A stretch of DNA of 64,000 bases from positions 84,132 through 148,131 of the forward strand of contig NW_019775483.1 of assembly GCF_001039355.2 (NCBI RefSeq), given 5' to 3'. Within the stretch, counting starts at the first letter, position 1; each line of letters opens with the position of its first letter. This DNA is from Lingula anatina (taxonomy: Eukaryota > Brachiopoda > Lingulata > Lingulida > Lingulidae). Both the position numbers and the translations under genes were made by a program. Under the pieces are notes generated by a model. It was not told the origin of the DNA. It did not search any database and saw only the letters and a program-made list of their open reading frames with translations. Of this stretch, positions 12,791 to 26,800 are shown piece after piece.

Positions 12791-14471
12791 TGTGCAGACG
12801 GCAATGTGAGCATGAAATCTTACTGTAGGTGGCACTTGTAGTGCCAAGATGAGACCAAACATGATACAGCTATGCTCAAAGTACTGATGTGGTATAACTT
12901 TCTGGTTGAAATTATATAGAAATACATGAGTAAGAACTTGTACAATGGCTTTAAAAGGTCATTGAAGTCTTGAAGTCTTTAAGTTATAAGGGTTTGGGTG
13001 AGCAGAATGATGAACCACCCCAGACAAGAGCAATGCTGTAGACATTGTAAATGCAGTGCTGTGTGACTGTATTCTATGTAGCTTTATGGCAGCAATGTAC
13101 GGTGTACACCTTACACCCTGAAGTTCAGATGCTGTCTGTGGGTGCAGTACATGCAGCTTTATGATGGCAGTTCATGGTGTACACATCACATGCTCCATGG
13201 CAACAGTGCATGTTATACATATTACATTGCTCCATGGCAACACTGCATAGTGTGTGCCTTACACCCTGAAATTCAGAACATTGATAGAGAAACACCTAAG
13301 ACGACTGATGGTTAGACCACTTTTTAAATTCTGTTAACTGGACACAGTTTTGGCATAGAATGAAATGTTATTCTCTCTCGATGTTCTTGAGCTGTGGAGT
13401 TTTGGGCTTCTCCAGATACACTTGAAATGAGTTATGTATGTCATTGGGGAATTCAAAAATTTGTGTATCTGTTATGATAAAAAGATACCAACACAAACAG
13501 TCGTTGAGATTTAAAAAGACTAATTACTTTATGTAGATTTATAAATAACAATGATTTGTTCTATATGCAATTGATAAACCAAGTCATGATGTTATATTGC
13601 TACTAGTACTAATATATTGTACATTAATGCATCAAGAGATGCTCTAATAATTTGATATCGGCTTTTTTGTAAATGTGCAATTTTGTAATGGATCTTTTCC
13701 TTCCAGCTGTTCTCCTGTTCGTTTATTTAATTAATCTCTGATCATTTAGTCTTTCATCTTATCAGCTGAGTGGATGTGTTCTCCCTGAAGTTTAAACACA
13801 AGGAACACAAAACGAAGTGCCATGTTACCCTGTGGGCAGAATGTGTACACAGGAGCAGTCAAATTACACTTACTTTTTTTTCGAAAATTATTTAATGAAC
13901 GGTCATGGATTATCAGATACTTGTTCTGAAAATGAGGGCAGGTCAGTAGTTGATATGTATATTTATTGAGACGAGGTGAAGTGAAAGGTTTTATGTATTT
14001 AAAGTGAAATTTTCAGTAGTGTCTGGGCAAAGAAATATAATCAAAAATTTTTGTGGGTGGGTGGGTGGGATTCGACTACTAGTTTTGATTGTCTTTCAGT
14101 GTAATTTGGAAGCATCAGCAGAAATGTTTGAGGTTACTTTTAAAATGACATTCAAATGGGAATTTTAATCACCAGCAAGATTTTAATGTATAATATTAAC
14201 AAGACAAACTGGTAGAGCTTTTAATATAAATTATTATGTGCACACTTTTAGTTACTTTGTTTTAGATTGGTCAAGGCATTTTACTGTTAGAAACAGTCCA
14301 CACTTCTGTTACCAACTTGTAGGTTATGAAGCACGAGTTCAAAATACAGGTAGTTCTGTTTCTGTAGAGTATGTAGATTTATTTGAGTTTGACAGGTTCC
14401 TTCTAAAGCTAAATGCAAAATTTAAGTCTGGTCTCCTAACCTTGTGTATATGCTCATCAACTGTGCAAGGT
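12791..14471 (+). repeat. 1,681-bp duplicated segment, right copy (next contig start)
   Basis: Starts directly after the N at 12790 and matches 11109-12789 in length and in every stretch compared. After 14471 the sequence goes on uniquely (CTGGTAAAGGTTGAAG). Confidence 0.9.
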
Positions 14472-16207
14472 CTGGTAAAGGTTGAAGTTAAAAAAGATAA
14501 AAATCTGTTGAATTGAAAAGCAGAAGTTGATAAGCATGTATTCACAATTTCATTATGGATGCACAAGGTTAGTTCTAGTTAGTTCTGTCTTAAAATACTC
14601 ATTATTAAAACATAAGTTTCCATCTTTTGTGAACCAGTTTTCAATTTTAAACATAGGATGTGGTGGTTTTGTTTGAAACATTTAACTAACTGGATGGATA
14701 ATCTAACCTAACATGTCTTGATGTAAATGAATGTGATATTTTTTGCAAATGTGATGACAGTTTGTGGCATTGCACCAAGGTTTGTAATCTCCAGGGATTT
14801 GATGTGTAGGTGGATGTGGGCAAACTGTCACTTTGTAATATCTAGTTGATCAAACCTAGGTAAAAATATTCAGGCACCTTCAATGCACCTTTTATGTACA
14901 ATGCCGTAAAACAGGTTTTAAAAATTTACAGACGAAGAATTAAGTTTTTAAGATCAATATTCTCTTATTGTTAAATTTAAATGTTAATTGTGGATTAAAT
15001 TCACTACCATTTTACCATACGTACGACCCACCATTTACAATAATAATAATAATAATAATAATACAAACAGGTGATATTTACTTGGTTACAAGTTATATGT
15101 ATTTACAATTGTCTGTGTAATTCATGGAATTGTTACAATGTATCACGTAATTGTTACAGTGTATCATGTAATTGTTACAATATATCTATATGTATATGGT
15201 TTGTGTAGGCCCTGCTAGCACTGCCAGAGCTTTGTTGATAGGCTGTCTTGGATTTGAGGTGAAGGCTGTACAATGGGTGGGAATGTCGTCTGCACCAGTC
15301 TGAACTCCATATAGAAATAAACTCAAATGTTATACACACATGGTGTTGATTTCATGTATAGAATCTTGTTGATTTCCAATAAATTTTGTTTGAAATGGTA
15401 TTAAATTGAAGTCAAATGATAAATTGAAAAGGATTTGGAAGCCATTTTTAAAATTTTGCAAATTTAGATAATGAGTGAAAATGCTTATTTGAGATTATGC
15501 TTGCAGTCTGATAGAAGTAACTTTGCAATTTAAAAGAAAAGGTAGCTTGACATATGAACAGTTGTTGCATGTAAAATACAGAGAACTTTGTGGTCTAACA
15601 GTAACCTGCACAGCAGGGTTTATTTGTTCCATTTCTAGAAACTGAAAAAAATCAGAACTTGGAAACATTTGACATAAATTAAAGCAAAACTGATCGTAAT
15701 TTTTTTTTTTTTTTTTTTGCAAAAGTTAATATGAGATAACAATTATGATATCTTTCCTAACAGTAATCTGAATGCAGATCTGCGGTATAAAATGGCCACA
15801 AATTTGCCATCTATTTTAGTTCTATATTGTGGATTTGCTGAAGCAAATACAAAGCTTTCAAAAGTGAGTTTTGCCTGGTGCATTACTCAAGAGCCACCTA
15901 TAGAAGGCACTTGACACTGATTTCAAGGAAAATTTGCCAGAAGAGTACACTGACCATTTTACAGCATTGTTCCCTGATGTAAGTGTAACTTGTTCCCAGA
16001 ATCTGACACTTGGTAAAGGAACCTAGAGTAGCCACAATTACAATGCATTGAAAAATTGGGGTATCTGCGTTATGTGTTTCTGTCAGTTTTGCAACACCTG
16101 GCACTCAATCCATGTTACGCGTTTCTCTGCCATTACTTTATCTGAACCCATGCCCAATTTTTAACCTTCAGGCGGCGAATCATGCCTTTGTCTGATTGTA
16201 GACATAA
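14472..16207. other. Non-coding stretch between BICD and FBXL13
   Basis: No gene supported. It contains an AAT repeat (15039-15063), short repeats of TGTTACAGTGTATCATGTAAT type near 15130-15185, a T run at 15701-15718, and from 15714 the start of the larger duplicated segment. Confidence 0.6.
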
Positions 16208-16484
16208 TCAGCAGAAATCAGCTGGCACCTCATCATCATTCCATTGCACAAAAGGAATTTGGCGCATGCACTTTTGTGCAGCTTGCCTGAAATAAAGAGT
16301 AAACAAAATTATATAAACAGGATTCCATGTTGTCTAAAAGTTTTAATGTTAGTGAAGTGCTGAAAATACATATGTGTATGCTACCTAGCCATAATCCAAA
16401 CTGGCAATGTGTCACAGACTTTCTACTTTGGCATATTAAGGATGGATGGATGGATGGATGTTTGTATGTGTATGTATGTATATC

Positions 16485-16526
<42 letters not shown>

Positions 16527-19500
16527 CATACTCACTTGCTGATGCCTTTGCAGTACAACAGCAACAACATCTTCATCTTCTTGCAGCCTTTCCTTAAATA
16601 CCTCAGAGCCTTGTCTCTGAAAGAGCACACATACATATATGTATGAATAAACTCTCATGGATAAATGGCACATAAATGAAATATGCTGGTAGTGTCATAT
16701 CAATTACACACAAGAACAGTTTTAATTTCACAAAGAGTTCACCAATCAATCACAATGAAACTGTTTGAATTTTAAAACAGAGTAAGGTTATGAAGTAAAC
16801 AGTTATCTCTGGGGGACAGCGGGCGATAAAATATAGCCTGTGCCATGTCTTGACTTCTTGAAATGATAGCAAATATTATAAATGTACAGTAGTGCCATCA
16901 TGACTACCTGTGGTGATACAGGTAAATCTGAACAAGGACATTACTGAACTCATGGGGGAGAAGAGGGGGGAGGGGGTACGTGTATTTAAAAAAGTTGCTC
17001 CCTTACGTGATGAGCACACATCCCGAGAGGTCCAGGTTGGTCATGTAGTGGCACACCCCTGACAGGTACTGGATACTCAGGTCTGTTAGCTGGAATGATA
17101 ATGAAATAGTACAGCTGGATAAAGTCATGACAATGGTGCAGTAATTACATCAAAGAATGTATGCTATAGTAATAACTCCAAATTTCCAAGTGCCTCACCT
17201 TTGCCAATATTTTACTTTTTCAAGATTTTTCACTTTTAGTTAATACTCATAAATATACACTTTTCGAATACAAATTTTCTTAAATGTTGAACCAGAAACT
17301 TTACGCATTACTAACAAACTATTGTTTAAGGAATTTTTATTTATCCACTTTGTTCAAAGCTAACAACCGTTTACCATACAACCATGTAATACAGACAAAT
17401 TACAGTCAGTGAGGCATAAATGACGTGAGAGCAAAGTACTACTAAAGAGGACATCACATCCACCCCTGTCTATGGCTTATAGTGTGTGCTGTACTACATA
17501 CCAGTTTACACCCGGCCAGATTGAGAACTGTCAGCATCCTACAGCAAAAGGCCAGGTTCTTGATGGCAGCGTCAGTGACCAGCTGACAGAAGGAGAGGTC
17601 CAGCCTCTCCACATCCTTACACTGCTGGGAGAACTTCTGTAGTCCTAGATCACTGATACCGTTACAGTCTGAGAGACAGACGTCGCGGAAACGGGGGTTG
17701 TTACCCAAGGCTGACAAACCCTGAAATGAATTACAAATTACATCTGTTTATCTATTTACAAAATGCAATTATTTCAAAATCATTTGAATGTTCAGTTTTA
17801 TATATTTGTGAAAGAATGAATGAGATTTGTTTTAATGCTAAGCAAATTCTCAAGCCTATGGTCCTCCACGATAATATATATGTTGGTCAGAATATATATA
17901 ATTGGTTTATAATATGACTCACACGAGATAAAGCAACTTAAATACTGAAAAAAAAAAATTATTTGGTCTAAACCATATCTAAACACACCAAACTGGTGGT
18001 CTGTCCCAGTAGTAGTACTAAGTGGTACAGATATATTACCTGGTCTGCACAGTGACAACCAGAGATATCTAAACACACCAGACTGGTTGTCTGTCCCAGT
18101 AGCTCTATCCCGGCCTCACTGATATGTTCACAGAAACACACACTTAAGTAGGTCAGGCTCATGCACCTGGAAGAACATAGATCAAGGTTAATTATAAAGT
18201 GAATGGCCCCTCCACAGAAAAAAGTTCACATTTTTCTTTTATTTTGCTTAGAATATTTATGCTTGTTAATGTGCATGTAAATTAGGCCCAAATAAGTACT
18301 GTATCTACACAAGCTAGTTATAAATACACTACTCATTTGCAAGTGCTCTCATTTTGCCCATAAATCCCTTTATTTGTGTTGTTGCCTTTATTTGTAAAGC
18401 ATTAATATTGGAAACTTTGTGCCTGTGCTTTTGCATGTTTTTACCCACCTTTTATGGATATGGACCAAGGCTATATCTCCCACCCTGATACAGTTTGTAA
18501 GATTGAGCTCTTTCAGTTTGGGTCCACAGGATGACTCCACTATACTCTTCACTCCATTGTCACTAATCCTGAAGGACAGGAGAAAAAAAAATGAACAATA
18601 ATAGATATTACCAAACCTGTCTGGTATATTTTCCATGGGGTCTCAAATGAGTATTTTAACAATTAGTTGATTCAAGATTGAAAAATGAATCATTTGGATA
18701 TATCATAAATATTAGTGGTCTATTAAAATATGCCAAGTATCAAATTACCAATATATCGGGTATGTCATTTATCCCTTTAATGAAACCCTATATTACTCAG
18801 ATCCAATGGGAAGGGAGGGGGTTAATTACCAAAATGAAAATTAATTATTCAACATAGTATTACTCAGGATAGAGGAGATATAAATACTCCTGCATCTACC
18901 TGACACAGTCTGCCAGGTTGAGCACAGTGAGGTTTTTACATGAAGACAGGGACTTGAGGGTCATATCTGTGATCTTCTGACAATCTGTTAAGTACAGGTG
19001 GTACAGATCTGGACACATACGGCCAATCATCTTGAAGGAGACATCTGTGATCTTTTGATTGGCTGAAAACATGGAAGTTGAAAGCATTCTCAGTTTGGTT
19101 GGATGTTTATATTCAATCCTGCAACTCACAGAGTAACCATTTTTTCTAATTATCATTTTAAAAAACACTATACATTATTTCTTGCATTAACATACTGTAC
19201 TTATCTTATTGAGGAATTGAAGAGAATAATATCATAACTTTAAAAAATGATTACAAAAACGTTAGTTAGATTGAACTAAGAGGTTTTTAATTACGCAGAC
19301 TAATTTTAAATGAAAATTACCCAAAAACTGTACCTTACTGATAAATTTTCACACTTGGAATTAACAAGAAGTAAGGCATTCTGTTTGTACTTACAGTCAA
19401 TCTTCAGCATCCTCAGTTTCCTGGTGGCAGCCACTTTTTTCAGAGACTCATCTGAGATGTACGGAGAACCCAGCACAGATACATAGGTTAGGTTTTTACA

Positions 19501-19813
19501 TGTCTCGGTGAGTGCCTGAAAAGCAACCAGAACATTATCATTTATCTTTTCATAAAGAAACCAAATATCATTTATTGTTTACTGATTAATGAAAAAGTTA
19601 ACATCAGGATAACTAATACAAAGCATTTTCTTTTAAATTAAATTTTCGATTATTTCTTTTCTTCCTCCATGTTCCACTTACGATAATCCTGTCATCACTG
19701 AGGTTCTGGAACTCGTTCAGAATTACGGAACGGAGAGAGGTGCAGCCAGTGGCCAGATTCTCAAACCCTATCACTGAGATCTGGAATCACAATTTTTTGA
19801 GAAACAAAAAAAT
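15714..19813. repeat. About 4.1-kb duplicated segment, left haplotype copy
   Basis: Matches 19815-23841 from end to end with scattered substitutions and small indels, and is separated from it by one N at 19814. The largest differences are 77 bp present only here (around 17970-18046) and a longer TG run (16495-16522 against 20586-20598). Coding differences are nearly all silent; one His/Arg change was seen. This is what two alleles of one locus look like when both are kept in an assembly. Confidence 0.88.
16208..19780 (-). CDS. FBXL13: Second copy of the last nine FBXL13 exons (other haplotype, assembly duplicate)
   Basis: Exons in transcript order: 19780-19682, 19515-19395, 19062-18900, 18568-18449, 18166-18040, 17720-17502, 17089-17007, 16616-16536, 16286-16208. 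They equal exons 16-24 of the full gene, with the same phases, the same stop and only a few base changes, mostly silent. Here exon 18166-18040 ends in CAG followed by GTAATA, an intact donor. There is no promoter or 5' part, because the sequence stops at the N at 19814. It should not be read as an extra LRR block or a paralogue. Confidence 0.9.
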
Positions 19814-19814
19814 N

Positions 19815-22800
19815 TTTTTGCAAAAGTTAATATGAGATAACAATTAGGATATCTTTCCTAAGAGTAATCTGAATGCAGATATGCGGTATAAAATGGCCAC
19901 ATATTTGCCATCTATTTTAGTTCTATATTGTGGATTTGCTGAAGCAAATACAAAGCTTTCAAAAGTGAGTTTTGCCTGGTGCACTACTCAAGAGCCACCT
20001 ATAGAAGGCACTTGACACTGATTTCAAGGAAAATTTGCCAGAAGAGTACCCTGACCACTTTACAGCATTGTTCCCTGATGTAAGTGTAACTTGTTCCCAG
20101 AATCTGACACTTGGTAAAGGAACCTAGAGTAGCCACAATTACAATGCATTGAAAATTGGGGTATCTGCGTTATGTGTTTCTGTCAGTTTTGCAACACCTG
20201 GCACTCAATCCATGTTACGCGTTTCTCTGCCATTACTTTATCTGAACCCATGCCAAATTTTTAACCTTCAGGCGGCGAATCATGCCTTTGTCTGATTGTA
20301 GACATAATCAGCAGAAATCAGCTGGCACCTCATCGTCATTCCATTGCACAAAAGGAATTTGGCGCATGCACTTTTGTGCAGCTTGCCTGAAATAAAGAGT
20401 AAACAAAATTACATAAACAGGATTCCGTGTTGTCTAAATGTTTTAATGTCAGTGAAGTGCTGAAAATACATATGTGTATGCTACCTAGCCATAATCCAAA
20501 CTGGCAATGTGTCACAGACTTTCTACTTTGGCATATTAAGGATGGATGGATGGATGGATGTTTGTATGTGTATGTATGTATATCGGTGTGTGTGTGTGAA
20601 AGCATACTCACTTGCTGATGCCTTTGCAGTACAACAGCAACAACATTTTCATCTTCTTGCAGCCTTTCCTTAAATACCTCAGAGCCTTGTCTCTGAAAGA
20701 GCACACATACATAAATGTATGGATAAACTCTCATGGATAAATGGCACATAAATGAAATATGCTGGTAGTGTCATATCAATTACACACAAGAAAAGTTTTA
20801 ATTTCACAAAGAGTTCACCAATCAATCACAATGAAACTTTGAATTTTAAAACAGAGTAAGGTTATGAAGTAAACAGTTATCTCTGGGGGACAGCGGGCGA
20901 TAAAATATAGCCTGTGCCATGTCTTGACTTCTTGAAATGATAGCAAATATTATAAATGTACAGTTGTGCCATCATGCTACACCTGACTACCTGTGGTGAT
21001 ACAGGTAAATCTGAACAAGGACATTACTGAACTCATGGGGGAGAAGAGGGGGAAGGGGTACGTGTATTTAAAAAAGTTGCTCCCTTACGTGATGAGCACA
21101 CATCCCGAGAGGTCCAGGTTGGTCATGTAGTGGCACACCCCTGACAGGTACTGGATACTCAGGTCTGTTAGCTGGAATGATAATGAAATAGTACAGCTGG
21201 ATAAAGTCATGACAATGGTGCAGTAATTACATCAAAGAATGTATGCTATAGTAATAACTCCAAATTTCCAAGTGCCTCACCTTTGCCAATATTTTACCTT
21301 TTCAAGATTTTTCACTTTTAGTTAATACTCATAAATATACACTTTTCGAATACAAATTTTCATAAATGTTGAACTAGAAACTTTACGCATTACTAACAAA
21401 CTACTGTTTAAGGAATTTTTATTTATCCACTTTGTTCAAAGCTAACAACCGTTTACCATACAACCATGTAATACAGACAAATTACAGTCAGTGAGGCATA
21501 AATGACGTGAGAGCAAAGTACTACTAAAGAGGACATCACATCCACCCCTGTCTATGGCTTATAGTGTGTGCTGTACTACATACCAGTTTACACCCGGCCA
21601 GATTGAGAACTGTCAGCATCCTACAGCAGAAGGCCAGGTTCTTGATGGCAGCGTCAGTGACCAGCTGACAGAAGGAGAGGTCCAGCCTCTCCACATCTTT
21701 ACACTGCTGGGAGAACTTCTGTAGTCCTAGATCACTGATACCGTTACAGTCAGAGAGACAGACGTCACGAAAACGGGGGTTGTTACCCAAGGCTGACAAA
21801 CCCTGAAATGAATTACAAATTACATCATCTGTTTATCTATTTACAAAATGCAATTATTTCAAAATCATTTGAATGTTCAGATTTATATATTTGTGAGAGA
21901 ATGAATGAGATTTGTTTTAATGCTAAGCAAATTCTCAAGCCTGTGGTCCTCCACGATAATATATATATGTCAGTCAGATTTAGAGATATTACATAAATGG
22001 TTTATAATATGGCTCACACATGAGATAAAGCAACTTAAATACCAAAAAATATATATATATATATATTTGGTCTGCACAGCGACAACCAGAGATATCTAAA
22101 CACACCAGACTGGTTGTCTGTCCCAGTAGCTCTATCCCGGCCTCACTGATATGTTCACAGAAACACACACTAAGGTAGGTCAGACTCATGCACCTGAAAT
22201 AACAGAGATCAAGGTTAATTATAAAAAGAATGTCCCCTCCACAGAAAAAAGTTCATATTTGTCTTTTATTTTGCTTAGAATATTAATGCTTGTTAATGTG
22301 CATGTAAATCAGGCCCAACTAAGTACTGTATCTACACAACCTAGTTATAAATACACTACTCATTTTTTCAAGTGCTCTCATTTTGCCCATAAATCCCTTT
22401 ATTTGTGTTGTTGCCCTCTTGATAAGCAGACACTGTATTTGTAAAGCATTAATATTGAAAACTTTGTGCCTGTGCTTTTGCGTGTTTTTACCCACCTCTT
22501 ATGGATATGGACCAAGGCTATATCTCCCACCCTGATACAGTTTGTAAGATTGAGCTCTTTCAGTTTGGGTCCACAGGACGACTCTACTATACTCTTCACT
22601 CCATTGTCACTAATCCTGAAGGACAGGAGAAAAAAAATGAACAATAATAGATATTCCCATACCTGCCTGGTACATTTTCCATGGGGTCTCAAATGAGAAT
22701 TTTAACAATTAGTTGATTCAAGATTGAAAAATGAATCATTTGGATATATCAAAAATATTAGTGGTCTATTAAAATATGCCAAGTATCAAATTACCAATAT

Positions 22801-23841
22801 ATCAGGTATGTCATTTATCCCTTTAATGAAACCCTATATTGCTCAGATCCAATGGGAAGGGAGGGGGTTAATTACCAGAATGAAAATTAATTATTCAACA
22901 TTGTATTACTCAGGATAGAGGAAATATAAATATTCCTGCATCTACCTGACACAGTCCGCCAGGTTGAGCACAGTGAGGTTTTTACATGAAGACAGAGACT
23001 TGAGGGTCATATCTGTGATCTTCTGACAATCTGTTAAGTACAGGTGGTACAGATCTGGACACATACGGCCAATCATCTTGAAGGAGACATCTGTGATCTT
23101 TTGATTGGCTGAAAACATGGAAGTTGAAAAGCATTGGATGTTTATATTCAATCCTGCAACTCACAGAGTAACCATTTTTTCTAATTATTATTTTAAAAAA
23201 CACTGTACATTATTTCTTGCATTAACATTCTTATCTCATTGAGGAATTGAAGAGAAAAATATCATAACTTTACAAAATGATTACAAAAACGTTTGTTAGA
23301 TTGAACTAAGAGGTTTTTAATTAAGCAGACTAATTTTAAATGAAAATTGCCTAAAAAATTGTACCTTATTGATAAATTTTCGCACTGGGAATTAACAAGT
23401 AAGGCATTCTGTTTGTACTTACAGTCAATCTTCAGCATCCTCAGTTTCCTGGTGGCGGCCACTTTCTTCAGAGACTCATCTGAGATGTACGGAGAACCCA
23501 GCACAGATACATAGGTTAGGTTCTTACATGTCTCGGTGAGTGCCTGAAAAGCAACCAGAACATTATCATTTATCTTTTTATAAAGAAACCAAATATCATT
23601 TATTGTTTACTGATTAATGAAAAAGTTAACATCAGGATAACTAATACAAAGCATTATTCTTTTAAATTAAATTTTCGATTATTTCTTTTCTTCCTCCATG
23701 TTCCACTTACGATAATCCTGTCATCACTGAGGTTCTGGAACTCGTTCAGAATTACGGAACGGAGAGAGGTGCAGCCAGTGGCCAGATTCTCAAACCCTAT
23801 CACTGAGATCTGGAATCACAATTTTTTGAGAAACAAAAAAT
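19815..23841. repeat. About 4.0-kb duplicated segment, right haplotype copy
   Basis: The counterpart of 15714-19813. It continues without a break into the rest of FBXL13 (24114 onward), so this copy belongs to the contig with the complete gene. Confidence 0.88.
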
Positions 23842-26800
23842 GAAGATACTAGTACTTTGAATATCTCCCAAATGCCAGGCATGTAAACCATTAATCATTA
23901 TCTGTTAAAGTTGATGTATGTCAGCTTATATTGACCTTTGTCAGTTTATGTTGACCTTTGTCAGCTAACATAGTGACTTTTGACACTTCATGTTGACACT
24001 TTCAAAAATGACTTTTGTCAGTTAACATTGACCATGGACAATTTCTGTTGACCTTCGTCAGTTAATGTTGACCTCCATCAGTTAATGTTGACCTTATTTA
24101 ATAACCAATTTACCTGTGTACACCCAGACATGTCCAGCCACTGGAGTTTGGCTCCACCTTTCCCCATAGCCAGGTACTGGAGACCTTTGTCTGTGAACCT
24201 CTTACAGAAGGCCAGGCTCAGATATTGTAAGTTTTCCATTGATCTAGAAATAAAAAGTACATTTTGTTTACTGTTTTTTTAGTAAATAATGGAAATGTCT
24301 GGAAGGAATATCAGCCTGAAATGCTGTTTTCTATGTTGTGGTTTAGATGATACGTAGTGAAGCTCCTGCAAAGTGTAGTTTCATATATCATGACATCTAC
24401 ATGTATCTTATTAAAATATCAAAATGGTGTAACAGCAGTTCATTTTTTTTTTACATTTGTAACTATATATACATATATGTTTATTACTGAAAACTTCCCA
24501 GTCTTTACCCATGTACTCATATACAGTCTGCAGTCTACCTACAGCAACAAAAACTTCAATCATCATAGACAACAACTTAATATCAAATGTATAAGTAGCT
24601 ATAAACAAACTCACTTTGATATCAGCCTGAGGGTGGCATCTGTGATATTGGTATGAGATATGTTGAGATAGAGAAGGATGGTGCAGCCCTCACACACCAA
24701 CTTCATGCTACTGTCCTGTAACACAGAGAAATGGAAAATATTGGTATGAGATATGTTGAGATAGAGAAGAATAGTTCAACCCTCACATACCAACTTCATG
24801 CTACTGTCCTGTAACACAGAAAAATGGAAAATTCTATAGAAAGTGGGAGGAAATGGTTTAAAAATCCTAACAACTCTGTACATAAACCAGGTTTATTTCT
24901 TTAAACTGGACACCTGCATTAGCAGCAAATAATCAAATGACTGATTTCATCAAATCAAATTCTAATCTATCTTTTGTTAGCCTGACCAGAGTTTCAGCCC
25001 CACAGATGACATACAGCAATAGTTTCTTCTTTGACTTTGGATACCAAATTTAATTTGTACAAAGACAACTGCCAACCCCATCCAGTAACAATACTCACAT
25101 TAACAGCGGAACACTCGGACAAGTTCAGATCCTGCAAGTTCCGGCACTCGCTAATGGTCACAAATGCCGCCCTGCTCAGACGCAGACAACCACGAAGGTT
25201 TAAGTGGACAATGTATGGACGGCATTTGGTCAGGAGGGTCTTGACCACATGGTCTGTGACACTGGAAATAGCACAGTTTGGCCATTTAAGGAGTGATCAC
25301 AGTGTTTGTAATAACCTCTAACTAAAAACTAAGAAATAAATTTTAATTCAAACAAATATATATAGTATTTAAATAAAATTAAATTTAGTATGTCTCAGTC
25401 TTTGTAATCATATGCTTTTTTTTTTCTATAAAATTTTCACAGGATATAGATTTCTCTGAATTCATTCAATATCTATCAAAGTTTTAATAAACATATATAA
25501 TTAGCCAGAAACAGAAATATTCCTTCAAGAAAAAACACCTCACATGACACAAAGAACATCTCTGAGTTAATTACTTCATCATAAAGGAAAGTTCTAAACA
25601 AGAAATTCAAGAAAATAACCACAAATGTAACACCATTCAAAAACAAAAATGCTCTTCATATTCTTTTCAAATTTTCAAACCAAACTGATTAAAATTTATG
25701 AATGTATAATATATGTAAGTCATCAGGTAATGGTAAAATCAAAGTTACCAAAAAACTAGTTTCATGACTTTCCCATTATTTTACTATTTTCAAACCATGC
25801 AGTATTTTTCTAAAATTTTAAAATTTATGTCATATTAAAAAAATATATAAAAAAGCAAAAACTTAGGTTAGTTCCATTTTGAAATATCCAAAACCAATTA
25901 ATAGAATTTTTTCCTAATTAGTTTTCAGTTACAATTCCCACAGTAAATAGATACCAGTATTTCTAAGTTAGCTTTTAGTTTTATATCTCATAATAAATAG
26001 ATTTTTCTAAATTAGCTCTTAGTTATATATCCCATAATAAAAAGATATTTCTAAATTAACTCTCAATTACACAGTTATAGATCCCATAACCATGTTGGAA
26101 CATATAAAGTCTTCCTATGTCTAAGCACCCAGTTATCAAGTAAAAGTACATGTATAAAGTAGATTATAAAGAAAGATGTCATCCTCTACAAACAAACCAA
26201 TCTATACATACAGCCCTGTCTTGGGTTTTAGGTTTCTCTTATCTCTGCCAGGGGTAAAACAAAATTGCATTGATCACAACCACATGCATACATGCACTAG
26301 TATCTGTATACTGTACATTATGTTTATATATATAGTATGTACTGTATGGGCTCATTTTTAATGAAATTGTCACTCTACTTAGACTGCATTCCCACAGATT
26401 TTAGATCGATCTATCCCTGTGGGGAGTCTCACTAGATTACTGTCAGCTTAGCCCACTTAGTCCCGCCTACTAAAAGCTGTAAGGGGGTAATTAACTTCTG
26501 TGCACGCTCGACTGACAGCAATTTAGCGTGAACCCCTATGGAGTTAGGTCAATCCAGATGGATCGATCAAAATCTGTGGGAATGCAGTCTTAGATCAATC
26601 CAACTCCATGGGGACTCTCTGAATGCAATCATATTAACAGATTAACACTTCTCAATCCTCCTGTCACAAAGACAAATACAGACAAGCTGCTGATTATATA
26701 CAATTACTTTACAAACAAGATAAGGTGTGTTAATCTGTTAATCGGATTGCATTCAGCAAGAGTCCCCAGGTCGTAAAACTGATCTACGTAGAAAGATACT

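Noticed and set aside
12556-12828. Open frame of 90 codons repeated at 14238
   Set aside because: It starts at GTG, not ATG, lies in likely 3' UTR, is repeated only because the region is duplicated, and shows no family likeness.
16236-16673. 145-codon minus-strand frame and its copy at 20336
   Set aside because: Out of frame with the two FBXL13 exons it overlaps; the true frame gives the conserved LRR end.
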